DNA of 64,000 nt from Streptomyces ortus (GTDB lineage Bacteria > Actinomycetota > Actinomycetes > Streptomycetales > Streptomycetaceae), in the NCBI RefSeq assembly GCF_026341275.1, contig NZ_JAIFZO010000001.1:15910-79909 (forward strand). Direction: 5' to 3'. Below, piece after piece: positions 50,941 through 59,975 of this stretch. The position numbers and the translations under genes are program-made. The first letter of the stretch is position 1. Each line of letters starts with the position of its first letter. The notes below the pieces were generated by a model, which was not told the DNA's origin, searched no databases, and saw only the letters and a program-made list of their open reading frames with translations.

Positions 50941-51807
50941 ATGGCCCTCACCACCCGTCGCAGAGCCCTCACCACCCTCGCCGCCGGACTCGCGGGCGGG
51001 ATCGCCCTGCCCGCCTACGCGCAGGCGAGTGAGGACCGGCACCGTCCGCGCCCGCTGTGGCGGGCCCACGCCCACAACGACTACCTCCACCCCCGGCCCC
51101 TCTTCGACGCGCTCGACCACCGCTTCGGCAGCGTCGAGGCCGACATCTACCTCGTCGACGGCCAACTCCTCGTCGCCCACGACCCGGTGGAGCTGGACCC
51201 GGCCCGCACCCTCGAATCCCTCTACCTCAGGCCCCTCGCCGCCCGGGTGAAGGCCAACGGCGGCTCGGTGTACCGGGGCTACCGCAAGCCGCTCCAGCTG
51301 CTGATCGACATCAAGACCGAGGGCTCGGCCACGTACCTCGAACTGGACCGCCGACTGCGGCGTTACCGGCACCTGTTCACGACGTACGCCCAAGGCCGCG
51401 TCCACCCCGGCGCGGTGACCGCCGTGATCTCCGGCGACCGGGCCGCCCGGGTGCCCATGGAGGCCCAGACCGTACGGCACGCCTTCTACGACGGCCGCCT
51501 CCTCGACCTGCTGGCCCCCACCCCGGCCCCGGCCTCCTTCATCCCGCTGATCAGCGACAACTGGACGCTCAACTTCACCTGGCAGGGCGTCGGCACGTTC
51601 CCCGAGGCCGAGCGGCAGAAGCTGCGCGGAATCATCCTGGCCGCACACTCCCGGGGGCAGAAGATCCGCTTCTGGGCCACCCCGGACCTGCCGGGCCCCG
51701 CCCGGGACGCGGTCTGGAGCGAACTCCTCGCCGCGGACGTCGATCACCTCAACACCGACGACCTCGCGGGCCTGGAAGCCTTCCTGGACGCCCACCGGCG
51801 GGGATGA
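50941..51807 (+). CDS. Secreted PI-PLC/glycerophosphodiesterase-like protein (AIM6 type)
   Basis: A 288-aa exported TIM-barrel phosphodiesterase-like protein. A twin-arginine signal is visible (TTRRRALTTLAAGLAGG, residues 4-20, cleavage near AYAQA). WRAHAHNDYLHPRPLFDAL with catalytic-type His, VEADIYLVDGQLLVAHD, LLIDIK and FWATPD give the PLC-like layout. GGGAGG precedes ATG 50941. The family is usually named phosphatidylinositol-specific phospholipase C/glycerophosphodiester phosphodiesterase; the true substrate is unproven. Confidence 0.85.
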   Translation: MALTTRRRALTTLAAGLAGGIALPAYAQASEDRHRPRPLWRAHAHNDYLHPRPLFDALDHRFGSVEADIYLVDGQLLVAHDPVELDPARTLESLYLRPLAARVKANGGSVYRGYRKPLQLLIDIKTEGSATYLELDRRLRRYRHLFTTYAQGRVHPGAVTAVISGDRAARVPMEAQTVRHAFYDGRLLDLLAPTPAPASFIPLISDNWTLNFTWQGVGTFPEAERQKLRGIILAAHSRGQKIRFWATPDLPGPARDAVWSELLAADVDHLNTDDLAGLEAFLDAHRRG

Positions 51808-51951
51808 CGGGGGCGGGGGTCCGGCCCGGCCCCGTCACGCGCAGTCAACACACGTTCGGCGGACACGTCAGCCGCACGGACGAACCCCCCGCTACGCCAC
51901 ACTTGCGGCCGAAAGCCGCGGTGTCGCGTGGCGTGGCGGAGGAGGTTGACG

Positions 51952-52146
51952 GTGGCTATTTCCATCTCTGTGGTGCTGCTGCTGGTGATTCTGACGGTGG
52001 TCTTCCTGCGCAACGGCGCGCTGAAGCTCTCGCACGCCGTGGTCTGCGTCCTGCTCGGCTTCTATCTGGCGAGCACCAGCATGGCGCCGACCATCCACGA
52101 CGGGGTCACGGCGACGGCCGACATCGTCAGCAGCCTCAGGCCGTAG
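51952..52146 (+). CDS. Small conserved membrane protein (64 aa)
   Basis: It starts at GTG 51952, with GGAGGAGG upstream. Two hydrophobic stretches, ISISVVLLLVILTVVFLRNG and HAVVCVLLGFYLASTSMAP, are followed by TIHDGVTATADIVSSLRP. I have seen near-identical small proteins in many Streptomyces but know no function. A GCGGC-CGAAA-GCCGC hairpin at 51905-51919 precedes it. The longer frame from 51928 lacks a ribosome binding site. Confidence 0.72.
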   Translation: MAISISVVLLLVILTVVFLRNGALKLSHAVVCVLLGFYLASTSMAPTIHDGVTATADIVSSLRP

Positions 52147-52186
52147 CGGACCTGAGGCTCCGGCGGTCGTGAGGTTCTGGCGGATC

Positions 52187-53431
52187 TCAGGTCTTGGAGA
52201 ACACGCCGATCCCGTTGGGCACCGGGCGTTCGGCCCCGCCGCTGGGGTGGTTGCGTACGGTCGCGGTGGCCGACCCCAGCTCCCGGGCGGCCAGCGTGGT
52301 GGAGCCGCCGCCGTCCAGACTGAACGCGTCCACCGACCCCAGCTTCCTCATCTCGCCGGCCACCTCCGCGATGGTGAGGCCGGTGCGGAACTCCGCCGCC
52401 CCGTCGAGCGCCAGCAGCAACAGCCGCTTCCCGCCGTCGGCGATGCCCGCCGCGGTCCGTACCGCCGACGTCACGTCGTCGAGCCCCGCGAGCGGCTGCC
52501 CGCCCCGCAGGACCGGATACCCGCCGATCGCGAAGCGGTACGGGGTCTTCGACGCGCCCGCCACCAGCCGGTGCCGCACGACGACCCGCTCGCCCACGGA
52601 CAGCTTGCGCAGCTGCTGGGCGCCCGCCTCCCGGCCGACCAGGACCGTGGTGTCCGAGGCGATGGTTCCGCTGCCGGGGGTGTCGGCCGACGACACGACG
52701 CGGCCGTCCCGGACGGTCACCTCGTAGGTGTCCGTGCTGCAGGGCGCGGCCCGGTCGGTGTCCGTCCCGCAGATGGCCCGCACCCGCGAGACCTGACCCC
52801 AGTCCGAGGTGAACGCTCCGACGGAGCCGACGGGCAGCGCGTACTGGTTGAGACCGCCGAGCGGCAGGGTGGCCCCCGTGGTCCCGACCGTACCCTCCAG
52901 AGCGAGGCTGTCGAGGCGGGCCCGGTGGTCCGTGCCGACTCCGAGTACGTCCTCGGTGCTCGTGCCCGGCGGCAGAGCGGGACCGAAGCGCTGGCCGTCC
53001 GGTACCGCCGCCTTGAGGGTGTGCCCCTTCGCGACGGCCGGGCCGACGGACGCGCCGGTCGCCTCCACCCCCGGATGCTGGGTCTCGGAGATGTTGAAGA
53101 AGTCGCCGTTGACGCCCGCGACGGCACCCTGGTCGTCGGCCAGCCGGGAGACCGTCGCGCGGGCCGCGACCACCCCCGGCGTGAGCAGGTCGACGCTCAC
53201 CGCGGGGTTGGCGAGATCGACGCTGAGCACATGGGCGTGGGTCACACCCTTCGCGGCCGTGATGTCGAACTCCGTATAGCGCACACCCGGCGCGATCCGG
53301 CTGAAGACGGGTGCGCCGCCGCTCGGCGCGCCACTGGCCGGTGCCGCCCCGGTGAGGGCGGCACCGGCCAGCGCGCTCCATGCGGCGAAGACCGTCAGTG
53401 CGGTTCTGAGTCGTCCGGTGCGTAGTGTCAC
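52187..53431 (-). CDS. Secreted phosphodiester glycosidase (NAGPA-domain) protein
   Basis: A 414-aa exported protein with a signal peptide at about 1-35 (LRTALTVFAAWSALAGAAL) and a NAGPA domain: AVAGVNGDFFNISETQHPGVEA, then a Gly-rich VDAFSLDGGGSTTL near the end. The family is named after mammalian N-acetylglucosamine-1-phosphodiester glycosidase; bacterial substrates are likely wall or exopolymer phosphodiesters. GTG 53431 follows AGGGG. Length is complete and the motifs intact. Confidence 0.87.
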   Translation of the reverse strand: MTLRTGRLRTALTVFAAWSALAGAALTGAAPASGAPSGGAPVFSRIAPGVRYTEFDITAAKGVTHAHVLSVDLANPAVSVDLLTPGVVAARATVSRLADDQGAVAGVNGDFFNISETQHPGVEATGASVGPAVAKGHTLKAAVPDGQRFGPALPPGTSTEDVLGVGTDHRARLDSLALEGTVGTTGATLPLGGLNQYALPVGSVGAFTSDWGQVSRVRAICGTDTDRAAPCSTDTYEVTVRDGRVVSSADTPGSGTIASDTTVLVGREAGAQQLRKLSVGERVVVRHRLVAGASKTPYRFAIGGYPVLRGGQPLAGLDDVTSAVRTAAGIADGGKRLLLLALDGAAEFRTGLTIAEVAGEMRKLGSVDAFSLDGGGSTTLAARELGSATATVRNHPSGGAERPVPNGIGVFSKT

Positions 53432-53514
53432 GGTGGCCCCTGCTCTCTCCGCTGTCTCCTCAAATGGCCGAGGACACAGGGGAGTTCACCACAGAGCGGG
53501 TGCCTTGACGATGA

Positions 53515-53889
53515 CTACGTGCCGACGAGGCGCGAACGCGTCAGGAAACGTACCCCTTCGGGTGCCTCCAGCGAGAAGCCGCTGCCCCGCCCCGCCACCA
53601 CGTCGATGATCAGCCTGGTGTGGCTCCACACCTCGTGCTGACTGCGTGACATCCAGAACGTGACCGGTTCCTCGACGCCCTCCACCGCCAGCGAGGCGAG
53701 CAGTACGTCGGAGTCGCCGGTCCTGAACTCACCCGCCGGGTAGCACATGGGCGCGCTGCCGTCGCAGCAGCCGCCGGACTGATGGAACATCAGCGGCCCG
53801 TGCGCGTCCCGCAGTTTGCGCAGCAGCTCGGCCGCGGCGGGGGTGAGTTCCACGTGTGGGGCGGAGTCGGGGTCGGTCGTCGAGGACAC
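53515..53889 (-). CDS. DUF779 domain protein
   Basis: A 124-aa protein matching DUF779: LTPAAAELLRKLRDAHGPLMFHQSGGCCDGSAPMCYP, given as landmarks over about residues 15-51, and the C-terminal GFSLEAPEGVRFL. DUF779 genes usually sit beside an aldehyde dehydrogenase; none is adjacent here. The Cys-Cys/Cys pattern and His could bind metal. Function unknown. Confidence 0.87.
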   Translation of the reverse strand: MSSTTDPDSAPHVELTPAAAELLRKLRDAHGPLMFHQSGGCCDGSAPMCYPAGEFRTGDSDVLLASLAVEGVEEPVTFWMSRSQHEVWSHTRLIIDVVAGRGSGFSLEAPEGVRFLTRSRLVGT

Positions 53890-53988
53890 CGGGCATCACT
53901 CCTCATCGCTTCGAGGACACTGCCGCGGACCCTACCGCCGGCCGCGGGCGGGTGCCCCCCACCGGCCCGCAGCCGATGCGCCGCCCGC

Positions 53989-55053
53989 TCATGTCCGCGC
54001 GGCGCCCTCCTCCAGGGGAAAGTGGCACAGCGCGGTGTGGGAGCCCCGCTCGACCACCGGCGGCGCCTGCACCGCGCACAGCTCCTCGGCCCGCGGGCAC
54101 CGCGTGCGGAACCGGCACCCCGACGGGATGTCGAAGGGCGAGGGGATCTCCCCCTTGAGCTGGATCTCCCGGTCACCGGAGGCCCGGGACGCGTCCAGGA
54201 CCGGCGCCGCCGACATCAGGGCGGCGGTGTACGGGTGCTGCGGACGCTCGAAGACATCGTCGGTGGCTCCGTGTTCGATGACCTTGCCCAGGTACATCAC
54301 GGTCACCCGGTCGGAGATGTACCGCACCACGGACAGGTCGTGGGAGATGAACACATAGGCCACGCCGAGGCGTTCCCGGAGTTCCGACAGCACGTTCAGG
54401 ACCTGGGCCTGCACCGACAGGTCCAGCGCGGAGACCGGCTCGTCGCAGACGATGAGGTCCGGGTCCAGCGCCAGTGCGCGGGCGATGCCGATGCGCTGGC
54501 GCTGTCCGCCGGAGAACTCGTTGGGGTAGCGGTGGGCGTCGCCGGCGCGCAGCCCGACCAGGGCGAGGAGCTCGCGGACGCGCTTCTCCCTGGCCTTCGC
54601 GTCCGGTACGACGTCCCGGTGGGTGCGCCAGGGCTCCCCGATCAGGTCGGCGGCCGACATCCGTGCGTTGAGCGAGGCGAAGGGATCCTGGAAGACCATC
54701 TGCACGCGGCGGCGCCAGGCCAGCAGGTCCTTGCCGCGCAGGGCGAACGGGTCGGTGCCGTCGAACCGTACGGTGCCCGCGTCGGGCCGTTCCAGGCCGA
54801 GCAGCACCCGGGCGAGTGTGGACTTCCCGCAGCCCGACTCGCCCACGAGCCCGAGGGTCTCGCCCCGGCCGAGCCGGAGGTCCACCCCGTCCAGCGCGGT
54901 CAGCCGGCGGCGGCCGTGACCGAAGGTCTTCGTGACCCCAGTGACCTCCAGCAGGGGCGCGGACTCCTCCGGTGGGCCGGCGGGGTGGCCCTCGACGAGA
55001 GTGGTGGCGCGGGTTTCGGACGTGCGGCTCTCAGGCATGGGACGTTCAGGCAC
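53989..55053 (-). CDS. Oligopeptide/nickel-type ABC transporter ATPase (DppF/OppF-like)
   Basis: A 354-aa ATPase with Walker A GESGCGKST, signature SGGQRQR, Walker B LIVCDEPVSALD and the oligopeptide-transporter C-terminal Cys motif CRFRTRCPRAEELC, which may carry an Fe-S cluster. It is the last gene of the five-gene importer operon (binding protein, two permeases, two ATPases) on the minus strand, overlapping the preceding ATPase gene by 8 bases. The substrate is probably set by the binding protein at 58066. Confidence 0.93.
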   Translation of the reverse strand: MPERPMPESRTSETRATTLVEGHPAGPPEESAPLLEVTGVTKTFGHGRRRLTALDGVDLRLGRGETLGLVGESGCGKSTLARVLLGLERPDAGTVRFDGTDPFALRGKDLLAWRRRVQMVFQDPFASLNARMSAADLIGEPWRTHRDVVPDAKAREKRVRELLALVGLRAGDAHRYPNEFSGGQRQRIGIARALALDPDLIVCDEPVSALDLSVQAQVLNVLSELRERLGVAYVFISHDLSVVRYISDRVTVMYLGKVIEHGATDDVFERPQHPYTAALMSAAPVLDASRASGDREIQLKGEIPSPFDIPSGCRFRTRCPRAEELCAVQAPPVVERGSHTALCHFPLEEGAART

Positions 55054-56071
55054 GGTCGAGCTCCTCGGAGAAATGGCAGGCGGCCGAGCGTCCGTCGCCC
55101 GACGCGCGCAGGGACGGCCGTTCCCGGACGCAGCGCTCGCGCACCAGCGGACAGCGGTCCTGGAAGACGCAGCCGGCCGGCACCGCGCTCAGTTCGGGCG
55201 GGCTGCCGGGCACGGCGGGCAGCGGACGCCCGCGCACGGCGTGTTCCGGCACCGAGTCGAGCAGCCCTCGGGTGTAGGGGTGGCGGGGAGCGGCGAAGAC
55301 CTCGCGCACCGGGCCGTTCTCGACGACCGTGCCCGCGTACATGACGACCACGTCGTCCGCGCGCTGCGCCACCACGGCCAGGTCGTGGGTGATCAGGACG
55401 AGTGCCATCTCCCGCTCGTCCTGGAGGTCCCGCAGCAGCCGCATGATCTGCGCCTGCACGGTCACGTCGAGCGCGGTGGTGGGTTCGTCGGCGATGAGGA
55501 CGTCGGGATCGAGGGCGACGGCCATCGCGATCAGCAGCCGCTGCCGCATACCGCCGGAGAACTGGTGCGGGTAGGAACGGGCCCGCTGCCGCGGCTCCGG
55601 GATGCCCACCCGGGTCATCAGCTCGATCGCCTTCTCGTGTGCCTCGCGCCGGGAGAGCCCGCGGTGGATGCGGAACGGCTCACCGATCTGCCGGCCGACC
55701 GGCTGCACCGGATTGAGGGCGGTCAGGGCGTCCTGGAACACGATCGACAGCACGGGACCGGCGAGTTTCCTGCGCTCCGCCGGGCTCATCCGCAAGGTGT
55801 CGTTGCCCCTGACCCGGACGGCACCTCCGGTCACCTCGGCCGCGGGGTCCAGCAGCCCCACGACCGACAGCGCGGTCATCGACTTGCCGCAGCCCGACTC
55901 GCCGAGGAGGGCGAGGGTACGGCCACGGCGGACGCTGAAGCTGACGCCGTCGACGGCGCGTACCCGCCCGGCGGGTGTGCTCAGGTCGACGCGGAGCCCC
56001 TCGACGTCGAGGGCGGGGGAGTCGTCGGGGGTGTCGGCGGCGGACGGCGAGGGCGCGGCGGTGGTCGTCAC
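55046..56071 (-). CDS. Oligopeptide/nickel-type ABC transporter ATPase (DppD/OppD-like)
   Basis: A 341-aa ATPase with Walker A GESGCGKSM, signature SGGMRQR, Walker B LIADEPTTALD and CVFQDRCPLVRERC at the C-terminus. GTG 56071 overlaps the permease stop by 4 bases; the longer frame is shadow. It pairs with the 53989 ATPase to power import. Confidence 0.93.
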   Translation of the reverse strand: MTTTAAPSPSAADTPDDSPALDVEGLRVDLSTPAGRVRAVDGVSFSVRRGRTLALLGESGCGKSMTALSVVGLLDPAAEVTGGAVRVRGNDTLRMSPAERRKLAGPVLSIVFQDALTALNPVQPVGRQIGEPFRIHRGLSRREAHEKAIELMTRVGIPEPRQRARSYPHQFSGGMRQRLLIAMAVALDPDVLIADEPTTALDVTVQAQIMRLLRDLQDEREMALVLITHDLAVVAQRADDVVVMYAGTVVENGPVREVFAAPRHPYTRGLLDSVPEHAVRGRPLPAVPGSPPELSAVPAGCVFQDRCPLVRERCVRERPSLRASGDGRSAACHFSEELDRA

Positions 56072-57120
56072 GGGATCAGCTCCGGGGGTACGGCGGCGGA
56101 GGCACCGCGGCGCTTCGTGGGCAGCGTCAGTCGCCAGCGCTGCGCGGGGTCGGTGGCCATGCGGACCCAGGCCGCGAGCACCGTGGCGGACACGGTCGTG
56201 AACACGATGGCGAGCCCCGGAAGCACGGTGATCCACCAGGCGGTCTGGAGGTACTGCCGGCCCTGGGCGACCATCAGGCCCCAGCTGACGTCCGGCGGCT
56301 GGATGCCGATGCCCAGGAAGCTGAGCGAGGACTCGGTGAGCATGACGAAGCAGAAGTCGAGCGTGGCGACCGTCAGCAGGGTCGGCAGGGCGATCGGCAG
56401 GATGTGCCGGTGGATGATGTGCCGGCTGGGGGTGCCGAAGGTGCGGGCCGCGTCCACGAACAGCCGGCTGCGCAGTTCTGCGGCCTCCGCCCGCGCGGTG
56501 CGCAGATACACCGGTATCCGGGCCACCGCGAGGATCAGTACGAGGTTCAGCGCGCTCGGCGAGAAGACGTACAGCACGACCACGGCGATCAGCAGGGACG
56601 GGAAGCTGAGGATCACGTCGGCGACCCGCAGGGCGAGGCTCTCGCGGCGGCCTCCGTGGTAACCGGCCCACAGGCCGAGTGCCGAGCCGATCAGCAGGGA
56701 GCAGAGTACGGCGGGGACGGCCACGGACAGGGTCGTCGCGGCGGCGTCGACCAGCCGGGCCAGCACGCTGCGCCCGAGGACGTCGGTGCCGAACAGTCCG
56801 TACACCCCGTCGCCCAGGGACGGGGGCCGCAGGGAGGCGTCCAGGTCCTGGCGCTGCGCGCGGTCGCCGATGACGAGCCGCCCGAAGAGCGCCACGAGGA
56901 CGACGAGGGACAGGACGACGGCGGCGACGGCCGCCGCGCGGTCGCGGCCCAGCATGCGCCACCAGTTCGCCCGGTGGGGCGCGGATCTCCCGTCGGCGGC
57001 GGTATCGGCAGCGGTGGTGTTCGCAGTCTCGGCGGCGGTCTCCGCCGTGGTGTCGGCCGCGGCGGTGCCCGCGGCGGGGTCCGCGGCGGGGTGCGCGGCC
57101 GTGGGTTCTTCTCGGGGCAT
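56068..57120 (-). CDS. ABC transporter permease (DppC/OppC-like)
   Basis: A 350-aa permease. A low-complexity Ala/Thr/Asp-rich cytoplasmic leader (about residues 1-50) precedes six helices, with the OppC N-terminal segment NWWRMLGRDRAAAVAAVVLSLVV and the EAA loop ARTFGTPSRHIIHRHILP. ATG 57120 has GAAGGAAG upstream; a GTG at 57138 overlapping the preceding stop is an alternative. The leader is unusual and looks like a recent repeat expansion. Confidence 0.92.
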   Translation of the reverse strand: MPREEPTAAHPAADPAAGTAAADTTAETAAETANTTAADTAADGRSAPHRANWWRMLGRDRAAAVAAVVLSLVVLVALFGRLVIGDRAQRQDLDASLRPPSLGDGVYGLFGTDVLGRSVLARLVDAAATTLSVAVPAVLCSLLIGSALGLWAGYHGGRRESLALRVADVILSFPSLLIAVVVLYVFSPSALNLVLILAVARIPVYLRTARAEAAELRSRLFVDAARTFGTPSRHIIHRHILPIALPTLLTVATLDFCFVMLTESSLSFLGIGIQPPDVSWGLMVAQGRQYLQTAWWITVLPGLAIVFTTVSATVLAAWVRMATDPAQRWRLTLPTKRRGASAAVPPELIP

Positions 57121-57134
57121 GGTGCTTCCTTCGC

Positions 57135-58064
57135 TCACGCCGGCACCGCCAGTCGCACTCGGGGGTCGGTCAGCGCGTGACAGACGTCGACCAGGATGTT
57201 GAGCGCGAAGATCGTCACCGCGGTGAGGAGCACGGCCGCCTGGAGGACCGCGAAGTCGCGCTGGAGGATGGAGTCGATCATGAGTTTGCCGATGCCCGGC
57301 CAACCGAAGATCGTCTCGACGATCACCGCGCCGTTGACCAGGCCCACCGCCAGGTCGCCCGCCACGGTCAGCACCGGCGTCACCGCGTTGCGCAGGGCGT
57401 GCCCGAAGATCACCCGCCGGGGAGTGGCGCCCTTGCTGCGGGCGATCTTGACGTAGGGGGCGGAGAGCGCGCCGACCATGCTGCCGCGCACCACCTGCAC
57501 CAGCACGCCGAAGGGGCGGATCAGGAGGGTGGCGACGGGCAGGACCCAGATCTCGGGTCCGCCGAGGGTGCCGGAGGTCGGCAGCCAGCCGAGGCTCACC
57601 CCGAAGACGAGCACACCCATGATGGCGAACCAGAAGTCGGGGATGCTGGCGGCCGTCATGGACAGCAGGCTGGCGATCCGGTCGACCAGGGAGTTGGGGC
57701 GGTAGGCGGCGATGCTGCCGACCAGCAGCGCTCCGGTGATCGCGAGCAGCATGGTCACCCCGGCGAGCTGCAGGGTCACCGGGAAGGCGTCCAGCACCAT
57801 TTCGGTCGCCGGCTGCCCGGTCCGCAGCGAGGTGCCGAAGTCCAGGTGCGCCGCGTCGACGAGGTAGTTCCACAGCTGCGCGGGGATCGACAGGTCGAAG
57901 CCCTGGGCGGCGGAGAACTCGGCCCGCTGCTCCGCGGTGGCGCTCAGGGGGAGATAGAGGTCGACCGGGTTGCCGGTCATCCGGGCCAGGAAGAAGACGC
58001 CCAGCACCACACAGAACAGCGGGATGGCGCTGGAGATCATGCGTTTGCGCAGGAAGGGGATCAT
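57135..58064 (-). CDS. ABC transporter permease (DppB/OppB-like)
   Basis: A 309-aa permease with six helices. It starts MIPFLRKRMISSAIPLFCVVLG, the OppB N-terminus, with an EAA loop around RSKGATPRRVIFGHALRNAVTPVL. It follows the binding-protein gene by 1 base and precedes the OppC-like permease, so all are co-expressed. Confidence 0.94.
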   Translation of the reverse strand: MIPFLRKRMISSAIPLFCVVLGVFFLARMTGNPVDLYLPLSATAEQRAEFSAAQGFDLSIPAQLWNYLVDAAHLDFGTSLRTGQPATEMVLDAFPVTLQLAGVTMLLAITGALLVGSIAAYRPNSLVDRIASLLSMTAASIPDFWFAIMGVLVFGVSLGWLPTSGTLGGPEIWVLPVATLLIRPFGVLVQVVRGSMVGALSAPYVKIARSKGATPRRVIFGHALRNAVTPVLTVAGDLAVGLVNGAVIVETIFGWPGIGKLMIDSILQRDFAVLQAAVLLTAVTIFALNILVDVCHALTDPRVRLAVPA

Positions 58065-58065
58065 G

Positions 58066-59655
58066 TCAGTCCTTCGCCCCCTCGGCGGGAGCGACCTCGG
58101 CCAGCCGCATCTCGTCGCCGGTGGCGGAGTTCGGTTCGTACCGGATCGACGGTGACAGCCCGAGCAGTCCGGTCATATGGGCGATGTGGGTGTACTGGAC
58201 GACGGAGTCGTTCTGGTCGGCGAGCAGGTCGGCGAAGGCCCGCTGGCGCTTCTCGCCGGACAGCAGCCCCGCGTCGGCGATCCGCCGGTCGAGGTCCTTG
58301 GTGCCGAAGGTGGACTGCGGTCCGTCGCTGAGCAGGTACTGACTGGCGGTGAAGGCCGCGTCACCCGCCTGGTTGCCGTGCATGATCAGCAGGGCGATGG
58401 GTCCGACGTTCTTCGGCAGCGGCCTCAGCTGGTATTGGAGCTGGGTGGCCGTGTCGGCCATGCGCACCTTCACGTTCAGCCCGATCTCCTCCATCTGGTA
58501 CTGCAGCGCCTCCGCCGTCTCCGACACTCCGGAGAACATGCCGTTGCGGGCGACCAGGGTGATCGTGCGGCCGGTGGGTACGCCGTCGGCCTTCGCCTCC
58601 TTCACCAGGGCGCGGGCCTCGTCCACGTTCTGGCGGGTCGGCTCGATCGCGTCGCTGTGTCCGACCACTCCGGGCGGTACGAGCTGGCCCGCGGGTTCGG
58701 CCAGTCCGCCGAGCAGGGCGTCGATGATGCCCTGGCGGTCGACGGCCAGGTCGATGGCCCGGCGCACCCGCAGGTCGTCGAGCGGCGCCTCGCGGCCGTC
58801 GAGGCGCAGCGCGGTCGTCTCGTTGTTGGGGTAGGAGACGGTCGTGTCCTTCTCCGCCTCCATCGAGTCGAGCGCGACGGCGATCTCCGCCTCGTCCTTG
58901 TCGATCATGGCGGCCCGGACACTGGCGTCGCTGCGCCAGACGTAACGGGCCCGGGGAAAGGCCGGAGCCCTGCCCCAGTAGTCCTCGTTGCGGCTGAGGG
59001 AGATCGCGGTGCCGGCCTGCCACGAGCGGACGGCGTACGGGCCGGTCCCGATCGGGACGCGCACCTTGGCCTCGGTGCCGGTGGAGCGCGGCACGATCTC
59101 CACGAAGCTCAGACGCAGCGGGAGGATCGGGTCGGGCTCGGGTGTGGTGACGGTCAGCCGGTTGTCGTCGACCGCCTTCACCTTCAGGTCGTCGTCGCCG
59201 AAGACATAGCCCTCGACATTGCAGGCGAGGCCGGAGTTGACCGCCCGGTCGATGGAGAAGGCGGCGTCCTTCGCGGTGAACGGTTCACCGTTCTGGAACG
59301 TCACCCCGCCGCGGGTGTCGAAGCTCCAGGTGCGCGGCCCGGTCTGCTTCCAGCCGGTCGCGAGCAGCGGACGCAGTTCGCCCGAGTCGGGATCGCGTTC
59401 GACGAGCGGCTCGGTGATGTTGGACCGGACGACGACGCCGGTGCTCGTCAGGGAGGCCTCGCAGGGCTCCAGCGTCGGTGGTTCCTGGGTGAGCACCACG
59501 CGCAGGGTGCGGCCGTCGGCCTGGCCGGCGTCACCGCCGGCGCTGTTGGCCACGGCGCAGCCACTGGACACCAGCACCGTGCCCGCCAACAGCAGGGCGG
59601 TCGTCGTGCGGGGCCGCCGTCGGCCGGGCGGAAGGGAGGAAACGGGGGACTTCAT
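58066..59655 (-). CDS. Extracellular solute-binding lipoprotein (SBP family 5)
   Basis: A 529-aa binding protein. The lipobox LVSSGC ends the signal peptide near residue 33. Family-5 features follow: LRVVLTQEPPTLEPCEAS, NITEPLVERDPDSGELRPLLATGW, TWSFDTRGGVTFQNGEPFTAKD and IGTGPYAVRSW. It is the specificity component of the Dpp/Opp-type importer. It is transcribed divergently from the aldarate operon, so its ligand may be an aldarate, an oligosaccharide acid or a peptide; this is inference only. Confidence 0.92.
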   Translation of the reverse strand: MKSPVSSLPPGRRRPRTTTALLLAGTVLVSSGCAVANSAGGDAGQADGRTLRVVLTQEPPTLEPCEASLTSTGVVVRSNITEPLVERDPDSGELRPLLATGWKQTGPRTWSFDTRGGVTFQNGEPFTAKDAAFSIDRAVNSGLACNVEGYVFGDDDLKVKAVDDNRLTVTTPEPDPILPLRLSFVEIVPRSTGTEAKVRVPIGTGPYAVRSWQAGTAISLSRNEDYWGRAPAFPRARYVWRSDASVRAAMIDKDEAEIAVALDSMEAEKDTTVSYPNNETTALRLDGREAPLDDLRVRRAIDLAVDRQGIIDALLGGLAEPAGQLVPPGVVGHSDAIEPTRQNVDEARALVKEAKADGVPTGRTITLVARNGMFSGVSETAEALQYQMEEIGLNVKVRMADTATQLQYQLRPLPKNVGPIALLIMHGNQAGDAAFTASQYLLSDGPQSTFGTKDLDRRIADAGLLSGEKRQRAFADLLADQNDSVVQYTHIAHMTGLLGLSPSIRYEPNSATGDEMRLAEVAPAEGAKD

Positions 59656-59975
59656 CGTCGGCGTATCTCCGGGGGAGTGCTGATGTGTCGCGTTCCGAGT
59701 TCGGGCCGACCTCCTGAGCTGTTTACACTGACGTACTCGGTCCGCATCTGTGAACGCCGAAGCTAAACCGGCACCGTGGCAGCGTCAAGGGATGCGCGGT
59801 CACGGATCTTCTCGGAGTCGTTGCCGGTGAGGCGCCCGGGTCTTCCCTGCCGGGCGCCGCGGCGCCCGCGCCGTCACCGCCCGTCGCCGGACGACCACCG
59901 TCCGGCCCCGGCCCTCACGGGTGCCCGCCGAGGACCGCACGTCCATGAAACCCCAGCCCTGACGGGAGTACCACC
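59656..59975. other. Divergent region between ABC importer and aldarate operon
   Basis: It holds promoters for both directions. GGCGCCCGG (59831-59839) and CCGGGCGCC (59850-59858) form a perfect 9-bp hairpin. An AT-richer patch at 59720-59770 (TTTACACTGACGTAC and TGTGAACG) is the likely importer promoter zone, without a clear pair of boxes. ATG-AAACCCCAGCCC-TGA at 59945-59962 is a 5-codon ORF just before the dehydrogenase start, probably fortuitous. Confidence 0.45.

Noticed and set aside
59945..59962. Five-codon leader ORF (MKPQP) before the first 2-hydroxyacid dehydrogenase
   Set aside because: No ribosome binding site and no regulatory codon pattern; random occurrence is likely.
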